From Streptomyces sp. FIT100 (GTDB lineage Bacteria; Actinomycetota; Actinomycetes; Streptomycetales; Streptomycetaceae): DNA of 64,000 nt. Every line of letters starts with the position of its first letter. The first letter of the stretch is position 1. Position numbers and translations under genes: made by a program. Below are positions 8,900 through 17,711 of the stretch, in pieces. The stretch lies in the NCBI RefSeq assembly GCF_024584805.1, contig NZ_CP075715.1:2910026-2974025 (forward strand), in the 5' to 3' direction. A model generated the notes under the pieces. That model worked only from the letters and a program-made list of their open reading frames with translations, was not told the DNA's origin and did not search any database.

Positions 8900-10372
8900 T
8901 CAGTCGACGACCGGAGGGACGACTCGGCGGCTGGTCTGCTGCCAGGTCTCCTCGTCCTCGGTGAGGTAGTCAGGACGCTCGCCTTGTGCGTCACGACGCG
9001 GCTCCTGACCACGTGATGTCCCGGCACCGCGTCCCGCCATGCCGGCCCCGTGTCCTGCTTCACCATGAGGAGTTGAGCGCACGAGGCCGGAACCACCAGG
9101 CGTGAACGGGCGAGCGCTCGTCCTTCCTGGCTGGGCGGGACGTCCGCCGACGATCCCACCCGTCTCGCCTGCGAGGCGTCGACCACCGGCAAGGCCACTC
9201 TGGCCTGCACTCGTTCCGCCCACGCCGCCGGCGCCTTGACCACTCATCGGCATACGGCCGTGCGTACCCTCGGCACCGATGACGGTGCCACGAGGGATCC
9301 CGCCCATCGCCTTACCGGATCCGGGCGGAACGGGGCGCCCACCCACGATGCCACCATCGCGCGGCATCCGGCCTGCGGAGCCTGTACCGGACGATCCTTG
9401 TCCGGGCAGGGTCGGGCCCATGCCTCCGACCGGCCGCGCTCCGCTCACAGGGCTCGTACCACCGAGTGCAGGCGGCAGCACCACGGGTGGCAGAGTCAGA
9501 CCGCTGTCTGGTCGTCCCCCGGGGATCCGAGTATCGGCCGGACCGCTCACAGGAGCCGTCGCCGGAGGGAGAGTCGCCACGCTGTCGATCTCCATTGATG
9601 CGGGCTGCTCGGGTCGAAGGCTGCTCACGGAATGCGCCGACTTTTCAGCGCTGCTTGTCGGGGCGGAGTCGACTTCGCCCCTTGAGGCATACGCAACCGA
9701 CCCTGCCGCGGCTGGTCCGGCTGCCCCACCAGCGCCGCCGGACCGCTGCTCGTTCAGTCCGCTGTCAACGCCCCTGTCATCCGGAACGAACCGCTTCGGC
9801 GGCGGCTGAAACGTCGGCACCTCCAACCCTCGCATCTGCGCCGACGACTCCTCGAAGTTCTTCCCGAGCCGACTCATCGTCTCGGCCGCTTCCAGGCGGT
9901 TCTTCTCCTTCGCCTCCGCGAAAGCCGCCAGCTCGGCCTGTGCCTTCGGTCCGATCGTCCGCGAGTCCGGGTCGTTCGGCGCGGACGCCGCCGCGTTCAG
10001 GTTCGCCTGTGCCTGTTCCTTGGTCGTGTAGCGCGGGATCGAGCTCTGGGCCTCGGCGATGGCGTTCGACGCGCGGCTCATCCACCGCGACGCCTCGTCG
10101 CTGTAGTCGGCCAGGCGCTGGGTGGCGCTCGCGAGGCTCGCGCCCCAGTCGATGAACGCCTGCTGGCCCTCGCCCTTCCACTCCACCCGCTCGGGGCGGA
10201 ACTTCAGTTGCTGAGCGATCTCGCCGAGCTCGAACGACGCCGCGGCCAAGCGGTCGGACGCTGCCTGTACTTGGAAACTGCTGGCCTGGTCGAGCCACTC
10301 GAGCATCTCCTCGTGGGACATGCTGGAGAAGTTGGTCCTGCCCCCGCCACCGCCGCCGTCTTTCTGGGCCAT
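8900..10372 (-). CDS. PPE-like/WXG protein with long Gly/Pro-rich tail
   Basis: This 490-residue protein has an N-terminal helical domain (about residues 15-190) with the WXG motif W65-K-G67, preceded by helix LDQASSFQVQAASDRL. The rest is a disordered Gly/Pro/Arg-rich tail with repeated elements of the form GGIVGGRPxxPG. This recalls mycobacterial PPE proteins and EspB-like substrates, where a helical bundle is followed by a low-complexity exported tail. The C-terminus (DYLTEDEETWQQTSRRVVPP) contains an acidic, aromatic patch. The mycosin gene follows after 12 bp, so the tail is a plausible protease substrate. Secretion is inferred; no signal peptide exists. Confidence 0.7.
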   Translation of the reverse strand: MAQKDGGGGGGRTNFSSMSHEEMLEWLDQASSFQVQAASDRLAAASFELGEIAQQLKFRPERVEWKGEGQQAFIDWGASLASATQRLADYSDEASRWMSRASNAIAEAQSSIPRYTTKEQAQANLNAAASAPNDPDSRTIGPKAQAELAAFAEAKEKNRLEAAETMSRLGKNFEESSAQMRGLEVPTFQPPPKRFVPDDRGVDSGLNEQRSGGAGGAAGPAAAGSVAYASRGEVDSAPTSSAEKSAHSVSSLRPEQPASMEIDSVATLPPATAPVSGPADTRIPGGRPDSGLTLPPVVLPPALGGTSPVSGARPVGGMGPTLPGQGSSGTGSAGRMPRDGGIVGGRPVPPGSGKAMGGIPRGTVIGAEGTHGRMPMSGQGAGGVGGTSAGQSGLAGGRRLAGETGGIVGGRPAQPGRTSARPFTPGGSGLVRSTPHGEAGHGAGMAGRGAGTSRGQEPRRDAQGERPDYLTEDEETWQQTSRRVVPPVVD

Positions 10373-10409
10373 TGCTTCGTCGCCTTCTATCCCCGTGGTT
10401 CCCGACCGG

Positions 10410-10952
10410 TTACTGCATACCGCCGGCGCCGGCGGTGTCCCCTTGCTGGCCTTCCGCGGCCGGTTGTTCGTGCTTGCGCCGGGCCGCTTCCTGGGCCCGC
10501 TCCCGTGCCAGCTGCTGGGCCACCGGGTCCTTGTCGAAGTCGTATTCGGCCTTCGTGCGCGTGCTGATGGCCACCATGCGGCGACGGACGTCCTCGTCCA
10601 TGGCCTCGAAGCCGTCCTTGGACGCGACGACGGCGATGCCCATGCCCTCCATGGAGTCGGAGAGGAGCTGGGAGAGCTTCGTCAGCTGCTCGATGACGGT
10701 CCCGTACGCGCCGGACAGGCCGGCGGCCTCGGTCCACTTGCCGCCCCCGCCGCCGAAGTGTTCCGGGCTGGCGGCATCCGACTCCACCTGCTTGGGGCCG
10801 GCGGGGGAATCGCGGAGGTTGGTGAGCAGTTTGTCGACCCGCTTCTTGAACGACACCATCGACTCCGGGTCGTACAGCGCCGACGCCATCGCCGGATTGA
10901 CCGCCCGTAGCGAACGCTCCTCACCCGACATCGCATCCCAGTCCGTCGCCAT
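10410..10952 (-). CDS. ESX-like helical protein, first gene of the type VII-like block
   Basis: The 180-residue product begins MATDWDAMSGEER and contains a helical pair broken by a Gly-rich turn and Trp (HFGGGGGKWTEAAG), followed by long amphipathic helices and a charged tail. This matches the size and layout of streptomycete ESX-like proteins encoded before PPE-like partners. Start 10952 is chosen because GGGGAGGGG lies 9 bases upstream of it; a start at 10979 would place that ribosome site inside the gene. The PPE-like gene follows after 37 bp. It is the promoter-proximal member of the minus-strand series. Confidence 0.65.
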   Translation of the reverse strand: MATDWDAMSGEERSLRAVNPAMASALYDPESMVSFKKRVDKLLTNLRDSPAGPKQVESDAASPEHFGGGGGKWTEAAGLSGAYGTVIEQLTKLSQLLSDSMEGMGIAVVASKDGFEAMDEDVRRRMVAISTRTKAEYDFDKDPVAQQLARERAQEAARRKHEQPAAEGQQGDTAGAGGMQ

Positions 10953-11080
10953 GCGCAACGACCCCTCCCCGTTCAACACACAAGTCTTCGGGGATCACTG
11001 TAGTCACCAGCACTGACACCGCGCACCTCGGCATTGCAGGTGCAACGTGGATCACACGGAGACGAATTGACCCAAACCGC

Positions 11081-13414
11081 TTACGAGTTGGACGGAACCG
11101 CCACCGCCGCCTGCGGCCGGATCGGGAGGCGGTTGACCGGGCGGCCCGTGGCCGCGCGGACCGCGGAGGCGATGGCGGACGGGGTGGTGACGACCGGGAC
11201 CGCGCTGGCGGCCTTGGCGCCGAAGGGGGCCACCACGTCACGTTCCTCGACGAGTTTGACGATGCGGATGTCGGGGGCGTCGAGGGAGGTGGGGAGGGCG
11301 TAGCCGGTCAGGTCGGGGTGGCGGACGAGGCCGCGGGCGGTGCGGAGGTTCTCGGTGAGGGCCGTGCCGACGCCCTGGGTGATGCCGGCCTCGATACGGG
11401 CCGCCAGCTGGGCGGGGTTGAGGACGCGGCCGACGTCCTGGGCGACGGCGACCTCGACGACGCGGACGGAGCCGAGTTCGATGTCGACGTCGACGACCGC
11501 GCGGATCGCGCAGAAGGCGAGGCCGACGAAGGCGTCGCCCTGGCCGTGGTCGTCGAGGGGTTCGGTGGGGTGGGGGCGGCACTGGGCGGTGGCCCAGAGT
11601 TCCTTGCCGTCCATGGCCTCGGTGACCGTGGTGGACAGGACGCCGTCGTACGAGGTGATCTTGCCGTCGGTGATCTGGAGCAGCTCGGTGGACATGCCGA
11701 ACTTGTGGGCCAGCGGCTGCAGAAGCTGCGTGCGGACCATCTTGGCCGCGCGCTCCACCGCTCCGCCCGAGACCCAGGTGTGGCGGCCGTGCGCGGCCGG
11801 GCCCGCCGGGGGCTGGTCGGTGTCGACCGGGGCGACGTGGACCTCGTCGATGCCCAGGGTCTCCTGGACGACCTGGCGGGCGAGGGTGGAGAAGCCCTGG
11901 CCGGTCTCGACGGCCGCGCAGATGACCGTCGCGACGCCGTCCCGGACCCTGACGGTCGCGGTGGCGACCTCGTCGGCGCCCTCGGCGCCTAGCATGTGGA
12001 CCATGCCGAGCGCGTAGCCGACGCCGCGGCGCACCGCGCCCGGTTCGCCCGCGCCTTCGGGGCCGCCGGGGAGGAGCCAGGCTTCCTCGGGGGTGTCCAT
12101 GGGGAGGTCCGGGAGGGGGAAGTCCCGTACGGCGGCGAGCAGTTCGGCCACCGGGGCGGGGCAGGTGACGGTCTGGCCGGTGGGCAGGATGTCGCCGGTC
12201 GCGAGGGCGTTGCGGAGGCGGAGCTCGACGGGGTCGAGGCCCAGTTTCGCGGCGAGCTTGTCCATCTGGGCCTCGTACGCGGCGCACACCTGCATCGCGC
12301 CCTCGCCGCGCACATGGCCGGAGGGCGGGTTGTTGGTGCGGACGGCCCAGCCCTCGATGAAGGCGTGCGGGACGACGTACGGGCCGCAGGCGAAGGCGAC
12401 GGCCGCGGCGAGCGACTCCGAGGAGGCGTCGGCGTACGCGCCCGCGTCCAGCAGGATCTGGGCCTCCACCTTCACCAGGCGGCCGTCGGCGTCCGCGTGG
12501 TGGCGGTAGCGGAGCAGGGTGGGGTGGCGGTGGGCGTGGCCGAGGAAGGACTCCTCGCGGGTGGCCGTGAGCTTGACCGGGCAGCCGGTTCTCAGCGCCA
12601 GCAGGCCGAGGGGGATCTGGAAGCCGGGGTCCTCGCGGTCGCCCGTCGCGCCGGGGACGCCGGTGACGACCACCTTCACCTGCTCCGGCGGCAGTCCGAA
12701 GCAGGCGGCGGCCAGGTCGCGGTCGGTGTGGGGGTCGGTGGACGCGGTGTACAGCTCGACGCCGCCGTCGGGGCGCGGGACGGCGAGGCCCGCCTCGGCG
12801 CCGATGGGGGCCGGGTCCTGGCGGCCGATCCGGTACAGCCCTTCGACGACCGTCTCGCCTGCCGCCTCGGGGTCGCCGAAGCTGAGCGGGATGTGCCGGA
12901 TCAGGTTGCCGTCGGGGTGCAGGGGGTCGGCGGCGAACGCCTTCTCGGGGTCGGTGACCGGTTCGAGCACCTCGTACTCGACGGTGATCGCGGCGGCGGC
13001 GAGCCGGGCCGTGTCGGGGTGGTCGGCCGCGACGGCGGCGATGGCCTCGCCGTGGTGGCGGACGGTCTCGGAGGCGAAGACGGGCCGGTCGGCGATCCGC
13101 CGGCCGTACGCGGTGTCGCCCGGGACGTCCTCGTGCGTGATGACCGCGTGCACGCCCGGCATGTCGGTGGCGCCGCTGGTGTCGAGGGAGGTGATACGGG
13201 CGTGGGGGTGCGGAGAGCGCAGGATCGCCGCCCACAGCAGGCCCTCGGCCCACAGGTCGGAGGCGTAGGGGAAGGTGCCCTCGGTCTTGGCGCGGGCGTC
13301 GGCCTGCGGGAGCGATGCGCCGAGGCCGTGGGTGGGCGGCTCCTGCCGGGGGTCCTGCTGGGTGCCGTCGCCCGCCTGGGGCGTCGTCAGGGTGGTGGCC
13401 GCGTCCTTGCTCAC
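11081..13414 (-). CDS. Xanthine dehydrogenase-like molybdenum cofactor subunit
   Basis: The 777-residue protein is the large molybdopterin subunit of the xanthine oxidase family. The N-terminal aldehyde oxidase a/b hammerhead domain (residues about 30-150) is followed by cofactor-binding segments: a GQGFSTLARQVVQETLG stretch that normally binds molybdopterin and a VRGEGAMQ loop. The C-terminal motif that should read GAKGVGE, with the catalytic base glutamate, reads GAKAASA at residues 732-738. The enzyme would therefore lack the usual proton-abstracting residue. The start overlaps the stop of the Fe-S subunit gene by 4 bp. Substrate cannot be predicted; purine oxidation is the family default but doubtful here. 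Confidence 0.88.
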   Translation of the reverse strand: MSKDAATTLTTPQAGDGTQQDPRQEPPTHGLGASLPQADARAKTEGTFPYASDLWAEGLLWAAILRSPHPHARITSLDTSGATDMPGVHAVITHEDVPGDTAYGRRIADRPVFASETVRHHGEAIAAVAADHPDTARLAAAAITVEYEVLEPVTDPEKAFAADPLHPDGNLIRHIPLSFGDPEAAGETVVEGLYRIGRQDPAPIGAEAGLAVPRPDGGVELYTASTDPHTDRDLAAACFGLPPEQVKVVVTGVPGATGDREDPGFQIPLGLLALRTGCPVKLTATREESFLGHAHRHPTLLRYRHHADADGRLVKVEAQILLDAGAYADASSESLAAAVAFACGPYVVPHAFIEGWAVRTNNPPSGHVRGEGAMQVCAAYEAQMDKLAAKLGLDPVELRLRNALATGDILPTGQTVTCPAPVAELLAAVRDFPLPDLPMDTPEEAWLLPGGPEGAGEPGAVRRGVGYALGMVHMLGAEGADEVATATVRVRDGVATVICAAVETGQGFSTLARQVVQETLGIDEVHVAPVDTDQPPAGPAAHGRHTWVSGGAVERAAKMVRTQLLQPLAHKFGMSTELLQITDGKITSYDGVLSTTVTEAMDGKELWATAQCRPHPTEPLDDHGQGDAFVGLAFCAIRAVVDVDIELGSVRVVEVAVAQDVGRVLNPAQLAARIEAGITQGVGTALTENLRTARGLVRHPDLTGYALPTSLDAPDIRIVKLVEERDVVAPFGAKAASAVPVVTTPSAIASAVRAATGRPVNRLPIRPQAAVAVPSNS

Positions 13415-14823
13415 GCCATGCCTCCGTCGTGCGGGTGGGGCTGCACACTACCCGCACCCGGGGGCGCCTGGTGCGGGATACGGGCCTGCTCGGCGGTCTG
13501 CTCGTCGTCGGACTCGGCCGCCGCTGCCGCCGCCGCGGCGCTCGCCTCGCGCTCGGTGACGACCTCGCGCACGGCTTCGAGAACGCCGCGGTATCCGGAG
13601 CAGCGGCACAGGTTGCCGCAGAGCGCCTGGCGGGTCTCCAGCTCCGTGGGGGCGTGGTTGCCCTCCAGCAGGTCGTGGACGGTCATGGCCATGCCCGGGA
13701 TGCAGTAGCCGCACTGGACGGCGCCGCACTTGGCGAGGGCGCGCTGGACGTCGGAGGGCTCGCCGTCGGTGGCGAGGCCCTCGACGGTGCGGACCTCGGA
13801 GCCGGCCGCCGTGGCGGCGGGTACGAGGCAGGAGGCGACGAGGCGGCCGTCGACCTGGACGTTGCACGCGCCGCACTCGCCCTGCGAGCAGCCGTCCTTG
13901 GCGCCGGCGAGGCCGAGGCGCTCGCGCAGCACGTAGAGGAGGGACTCGCCGACCCAGGCGTCCGTGACGGGGCGGTCCGCTCCGTTCACGCGGAGGACGT
14001 ACGAGGTGTGGGGGTGCTCGTCGTTGACGGCGCGGGCGGTGGGTGCGGCGGGCTCCTCGGGCCCGGCCGCTTCCCCGGCGTCGGCCTCGGCCGCCTCGGG
14101 ACCGGCGGCCTGTTCCGGTACGACCGCTTCCGGTCCGGCGGCGGCCTCGGGCGACCCCGCCCCGGCAGGCTCGTCCGGCACCGGCACCGGCACAGGCACC
14201 GGCGCCGGTTCGGGCGTCTCGGGCGCCGTCGCCCAGGGCGCGGGCGCCCCGCCGGGCAGCGTCGCCGGGTAGGCCGGCGGAGCGGAGGGCTCCGCGGGCG
14301 GTTCCGGGGTCTCGGGCGCCGTCGCCCAGGGCGCCGGCGCGCCGCCCGGCAGCGTGGCCGGAGGGGCGCCGCCGCCCCACTGGGAGGCCAGCACCGATGT
14401 CGTGAACTCGCCCGACTCGTCCGGAAGATCCCCCTGGGCCACCGGGATCGTCCACTGGCCGGTCAGCTCGCTCGGCCCGCCGGCCGCCGCTTCGGCCTCG
14501 GGGAAGCTCCAGTGACCCGTGGCGTGCGGGTCCTGGTCCTGCTGCCCGGCAGGCTCGGGCACTGGCTCGTGCTGCGGCGGCACCGTCCAGGAGCCCACCG
14601 CCGCCGGGTCCGTGCCCGCACCCGGAGCCTGCTGGGCGTGCGGCGTGAACTGCGGCGGTACGTACCCGTGGCCGGGTGCCGCGAGCGGTGTGTCCAGGGC
14701 GCCGTCCGGGGGCAGCTGGACGAAGGCCGTGGCGTCGGCGTCGTACTCGCCCTGCGGGATGGGCTGCCAGCCGCCCTCGTACTGCTGCCGCGAAGGGGCC
14801 GGGCCGTTCTCTTCGGTGCTCAC
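13411..14823 (-). CDS. Xanthine dehydrogenase-like 2Fe-2S subunit with long disordered N-terminus
   Basis: The last 198 residues form a complete small subunit: a plant-type ferredoxin cluster (C312, C317, C320, C332) and the helical second cluster (C371, C374, C406, C408) with the typical CGxxQCGYC and CGNLCRC motifs. Before it sits an unusual 272-residue Pro/Glu/Ala-rich region containing two near-identical copies of LPGGAPAPWATAPETPEP and low-complexity EAAGPE-type runs; usual subunits are only 150-200 residues long. The start is GTG 14823, overlapping the FAD-subunit stop by 4 bp (GTGA). The subunit should pass electrons from the molybdenum centre to FAD. Confidence 0.88.
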   Translation of the reverse strand: MSTEENGPAPSRQQYEGGWQPIPQGEYDADATAFVQLPPDGALDTPLAAPGHGYVPPQFTPHAQQAPGAGTDPAAVGSWTVPPQHEPVPEPAGQQDQDPHATGHWSFPEAEAAAGGPSELTGQWTIPVAQGDLPDESGEFTTSVLASQWGGGAPPATLPGGAPAPWATAPETPEPPAEPSAPPAYPATLPGGAPAPWATAPETPEPAPVPVPVPVPDEPAGAGSPEAAAGPEAVVPEQAAGPEAAEADAGEAAGPEEPAAPTARAVNDEHPHTSYVLRVNGADRPVTDAWVGESLLYVLRERLGLAGAKDGCSQGECGACNVQVDGRLVASCLVPAATAAGSEVRTVEGLATDGEPSDVQRALAKCGAVQCGYCIPGMAMTVHDLLEGNHAPTELETRQALCGNLCRCSGYRGVLEAVREVVTEREASAAAAAAAAESDDEQTAEQARIPHQAPPGAGSVQPHPHDGGMA

Positions 14824-15698
14824 GACAGCGCCCTCCCCAGTGCTCGTCGGGCCAGCGCGGCGACCGTGCGCCGCAGGTGCTGGATCGCGGGCGGCATCTG
14901 ATCGTCGCCCTGCGGATCCGGGATGCAGGCAGCGGCCACATACTCCCCGAACGCCGCGAGCGCCTCGGCCGCGAGGCCGCGCTCGCCGTCCCAGTCGATC
15001 AGCGAGGCGATCCACCGCTCGGCCTCCAGCGGGCGCAGCGGCATGGGGGCGATCGCGCCGACCGCGCAGCGCACCCCGCGTCTGGCCGGGTCGAGGACGA
15101 CGGCGACGGACGCCGTCGCGCGGCCGGGGCCGGTGCGGCCGGTGGCCTTGAGGAAGACCTGCGGGGCGTGCAGGAGCGGTACGCGGACGAAGCCGATCAG
15201 CTCGGCCGGGCCGAGCATCTCGCGGCCCGCGAGCAGATGGGAGACGGGGATCTCGCGGCGGGCGCCGCCCGGGCCCGCGATGACCAGGTCCGCCTCCAGG
15301 GCGGCGAGCACGGGCAGGGTGTCGCCGGTGGGGGCGGCGGTGGCGATATTGCCGCCGAGGGTGCCCGCGTTGCGGATCTGCGGGGGGCCGGCGGCGCGCG
15401 CGGAGGCGGCGAGGGCGGGGATGAGCGCGGCGAAGTCGGGGCGGCCCATCCGGGCGTGGGTGAGACCGGCGCCGAGCAGTGCGTGGCCGTCCTGGTACTG
15501 CCAGCCGCGGATCTCGTTGATACGGCCGAGACCGACGAGGCCGGCGGGCCGCAGCCGGCCCTTGTTGACGGCCGCCATCAGGTCCGTACCGCCCGCGACC
15601 GGCACGGCGGCGGGCATGGCGGTGAGCGCCGCCACGGCCTCATCGAGCGAGACCGGCAGCGTCACGGACTGCGCCGCCTGCGGTGCGTGCGTGGTCAA
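14820..15698 (-). CDS. Xanthine dehydrogenase-like FAD-binding subunit
   Basis: The 292-residue protein has the CO-dehydrogenase flavoprotein fold: the FAD pyrophosphate loop VAGGTDLMAAV near residue 41 and the second FAD motif RNAGTLGGNIATAAPTGD near residue 110, followed by the C-terminal CODH_FAD_C domain. The start is assigned to TTG 15698 because a GAAGGGG ribosome site lies 8 bases upstream and the residues before it do not resemble the family. It is the first gene of the operon; the Fe-S subunit begins within its stop codon. It would transfer electrons from the Fe-S clusters to NAD+ or another acceptor. Confidence 0.87.
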   Translation of the reverse strand: MTTHAPQAAQSVTLPVSLDEAVAALTAMPAAVPVAGGTDLMAAVNKGRLRPAGLVGLGRINEIRGWQYQDGHALLGAGLTHARMGRPDFAALIPALAASARAAGPPQIRNAGTLGGNIATAAPTGDTLPVLAALEADLVIAGPGGARREIPVSHLLAGREMLGPAELIGFVRVPLLHAPQVFLKATGRTGPGRATASVAVVLDPARRGVRCAVGAIAPMPLRPLEAERWIASLIDWDGERGLAAEALAAFGEYVAAACIPDPQGDDQMPPAIQHLRRTVAALARRALGRALS

Positions 15699-16042
15699 CC
15701 CAGCTGCCCCTTCCCGGTGTCCCGGCTGTCCGCCTGTGTTGCCGTACCGTACGTGCTCACAGCCCGGACGTGGCAACTCTGGCACATCTTCCGACCGGTC
15801 CGACGCGAGGGTCCACGAAGGGCACATCCGTCCCGGAGCTCCCACGGAAGGGGAATCGTCCGGTTTTGTCGCACCTTTGCCGCACCCTTGCCCTCACATG
15901 CGGATTGGCGCTGCTCGGTGCGGCTTGTACGACTTTCCTCGTGGTGGCCCTCGGCCCCGGACGCCCCGAGGGGGCCCGTCGGTCCGAAGGCCCTCCACAG
16001 TCGCAGGGACCCGTACGCGTGACACCCCTCTCGGGGGCGGGC
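15699..16042. other. Intergenic region upstream of the xanthine dehydrogenase operon
   Basis: About 340 bp between the GH20 stop and the operon start. It should hold the operon promoter, but I cannot point to clear -10/-35 boxes. A plus-strand frame with a lipoprotein-like stretch (LLGAACTT) exists but runs antisense through the GH20 gene and has no ribosome site. Confidence 0.5.
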
Positions 16043-17707
16043 TCACACGATTGGGGGCGCCCCCTCGATCGGGCGTCCGAGCACCCCGGGGCGCCGCTGC
16101 CACGGCAAGGGGCCACCGGGCGGCCGGTAGTCGACGCCGAGCGCGTCAAGGCGCCGGTAGTGGGCCGCCATTCGCCGGTCGAAATCCGCGAAGTCGCGCT
16201 CGGCGGGGGCGGGGAGCGCGGACCAGGCGACCTCGGCGAAGGCCGCGAGGCGCGGGAAGACCTGGTAGTCGACGCGGGTGCGGTCCTGCATGACCTCGGT
16301 CCAGACGTTGGCCTGGGTGCCGAGGACGTGTGCGCCCGCGGGAGTTCCTGCCAGCTCGGGCGGAACGGGTTCGAAGCGGTAGACGTCCTCCAGTGTGCGG
16401 ACGTATCCGATGGGCATCGGCTCGTCGTCGCCGGGTGCCTGCCGGTGGTCGAAGTAGACCTGCTGCTCGGGGCACATGACGACGTCGTGTCCGGCCCGTG
16501 CGGCGGCGATCCCGCCGGCATAGCCGCGCCATGACGAGACCGCGGCGCCGGGGGCAAGGCCGCCTTCGAGGATCTCGTCCCAGCCGATGAGGCGGCGGCC
16601 GCGGGCGGTCAGCCAGCCGTCGAAGTGGCGGATGAACCAGGACTGGAGCTCGTCCTCGTCGGCGAGGCCGAGTTCCTTGATGCGTGCCTGGGCGGCCGGT
16701 GACTGCTTCCACTGGTCCTTGAGGCACTCGTCGCCGCCGATGTGGACGAACGGGGAGGTGTCGGCCGGGAAGAGGTCGAGGACCTCCTCGAAGACGCCTT
16801 CGTAGAAGCGGAGGGTGGTGTCGGTCGGGGCGAGCACGTTCGCGCTGACGCCCCAGGAGTCCCTTGTCGAAAGGGAGGCCGTGTCGACGACGTCGGTGTT
16901 GCCCAGCTCCGGGTACGCCGCGATGGCGGCCTGCGAGTGGCCCGGGATGTCGATCTCGGGGACGACGGAGATGTGCCGCTCGGCGGCGTAGGCGACGATC
17001 TCGCGGATGTCGTCCTGGGTGTAGTAACCGCCGTGCGGTGTCTCGTCCCAGAGCTCCGACGCCCCGTGACCCCATTTCGTCCGCGAGCGCCAGGCGCCCG
17101 CTTCGGTGAGACGGGGAAAGCGCTTGATCTCGATGCGCCAGCCCTGGTCGTCGGTGAGATGGAAGTGGAAGACGTTGAGCTTGTGGGCGGCGAGGAGGTC
17201 GAGATAGCGGAGGACGTCGTCCTTGGGGAGGAAGTGGCGGGCGACGTCGAGCATGAGACCACGCCAGCGGAAGCGGGGTGAGTCCTCGACGGTGACCATC
17301 GGGACGTCCCGGTCCTGGCCGGCCGGGCCGATGGGCGCCCTGCGGTAGGCGTCGGGCCCCAGCAGCTGCCGGAGCGTCTGGGCACCCCAGAACACCCCTG
17401 CGGGGCTGCCTCCTTCGACGACGACGGCGACGTCCTCGACGGATCCGTCCGTGGACAGCCGGTAGCCCTCCGGGCCGAGCTCCCGCTCCACGTCCGCGCT
17501 GACACGCAGCAGAATGCTGCGCGGGCCCTCGCCGTCGGCGAGGGGCAGCCCCGTTGCCGCGCCGAGCGCGGTGCGCAGCCAGCGCGCCACGCCTTCGGTG
17601 CCCGGCCGTGCGTCCAGCCTGGTGTCCCCGTCGAGCGCGAGGCGACCGGGGCCGCCGGCCCGCCACTGGACCGCGTTCGGCGCCGGGATCAGATCCATGG
17701 AGGTCAT
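16043..17707 (-). CDS. Beta-N-acetylhexosaminidase, GH20
   Basis: The 554-residue protein has the GH20b N-terminal domain (about 1-140) and the GH20 barrel. The catalytic pair Asp326-Glu327 lies in VHIGGDECLKDQW; HLTDDQGWRIEIKRFP (from residue 183) and the substrate tryptophan segment SSWRG are also present. GH20 enzymes release terminal GlcNAc from chitooligosaccharides by substrate-assisted catalysis. No signal peptide is visible, so it probably acts in the cytoplasm on imported chitobiose. It starts 4 bp after the permease stop, as the last gene of the importer operon, which directly links uptake and hydrolysis. Confidence 0.93.
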   Translation of the reverse strand: MTSMDLIPAPNAVQWRAGGPGRLALDGDTRLDARPGTEGVARWLRTALGAATGLPLADGEGPRSILLRVSADVERELGPEGYRLSTDGSVEDVAVVVEGGSPAGVFWGAQTLRQLLGPDAYRRAPIGPAGQDRDVPMVTVEDSPRFRWRGLMLDVARHFLPKDDVLRYLDLLAAHKLNVFHFHLTDDQGWRIEIKRFPRLTEAGAWRSRTKWGHGASELWDETPHGGYYTQDDIREIVAYAAERHISVVPEIDIPGHSQAAIAAYPELGNTDVVDTASLSTRDSWGVSANVLAPTDTTLRFYEGVFEEVLDLFPADTSPFVHIGGDECLKDQWKQSPAAQARIKELGLADEDELQSWFIRHFDGWLTARGRRLIGWDEILEGGLAPGAAVSSWRGYAGGIAAARAGHDVVMCPEQQVYFDHRQAPGDDEPMPIGYVRTLEDVYRFEPVPPELAGTPAGAHVLGTQANVWTEVMQDRTRVDYQVFPRLAAFAEVAWSALPAPAERDFADFDRRMAAHYRRLDALGVDYRPPGGPLPWQRRPGVLGRPIEGAPPIV

Positions 17708-17711
17708 GGCG

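Noticed and set aside
11996..13708. Long plus-strand frame opposite the xanthine dehydrogenase genes
   Set aside because: It is a high-G+C shadow frame: Gly/Arg/Val-rich, no motif, no ribosome site, fully antisense to recognised domains.
15683..16534. Plus-strand frame with a lipoprotein-like LLGAACTT stretch
   Set aside because: Most of it lies antisense within the GH20 catalytic domain, it has no ribosome site, and codon bias fits the minus-strand gene.
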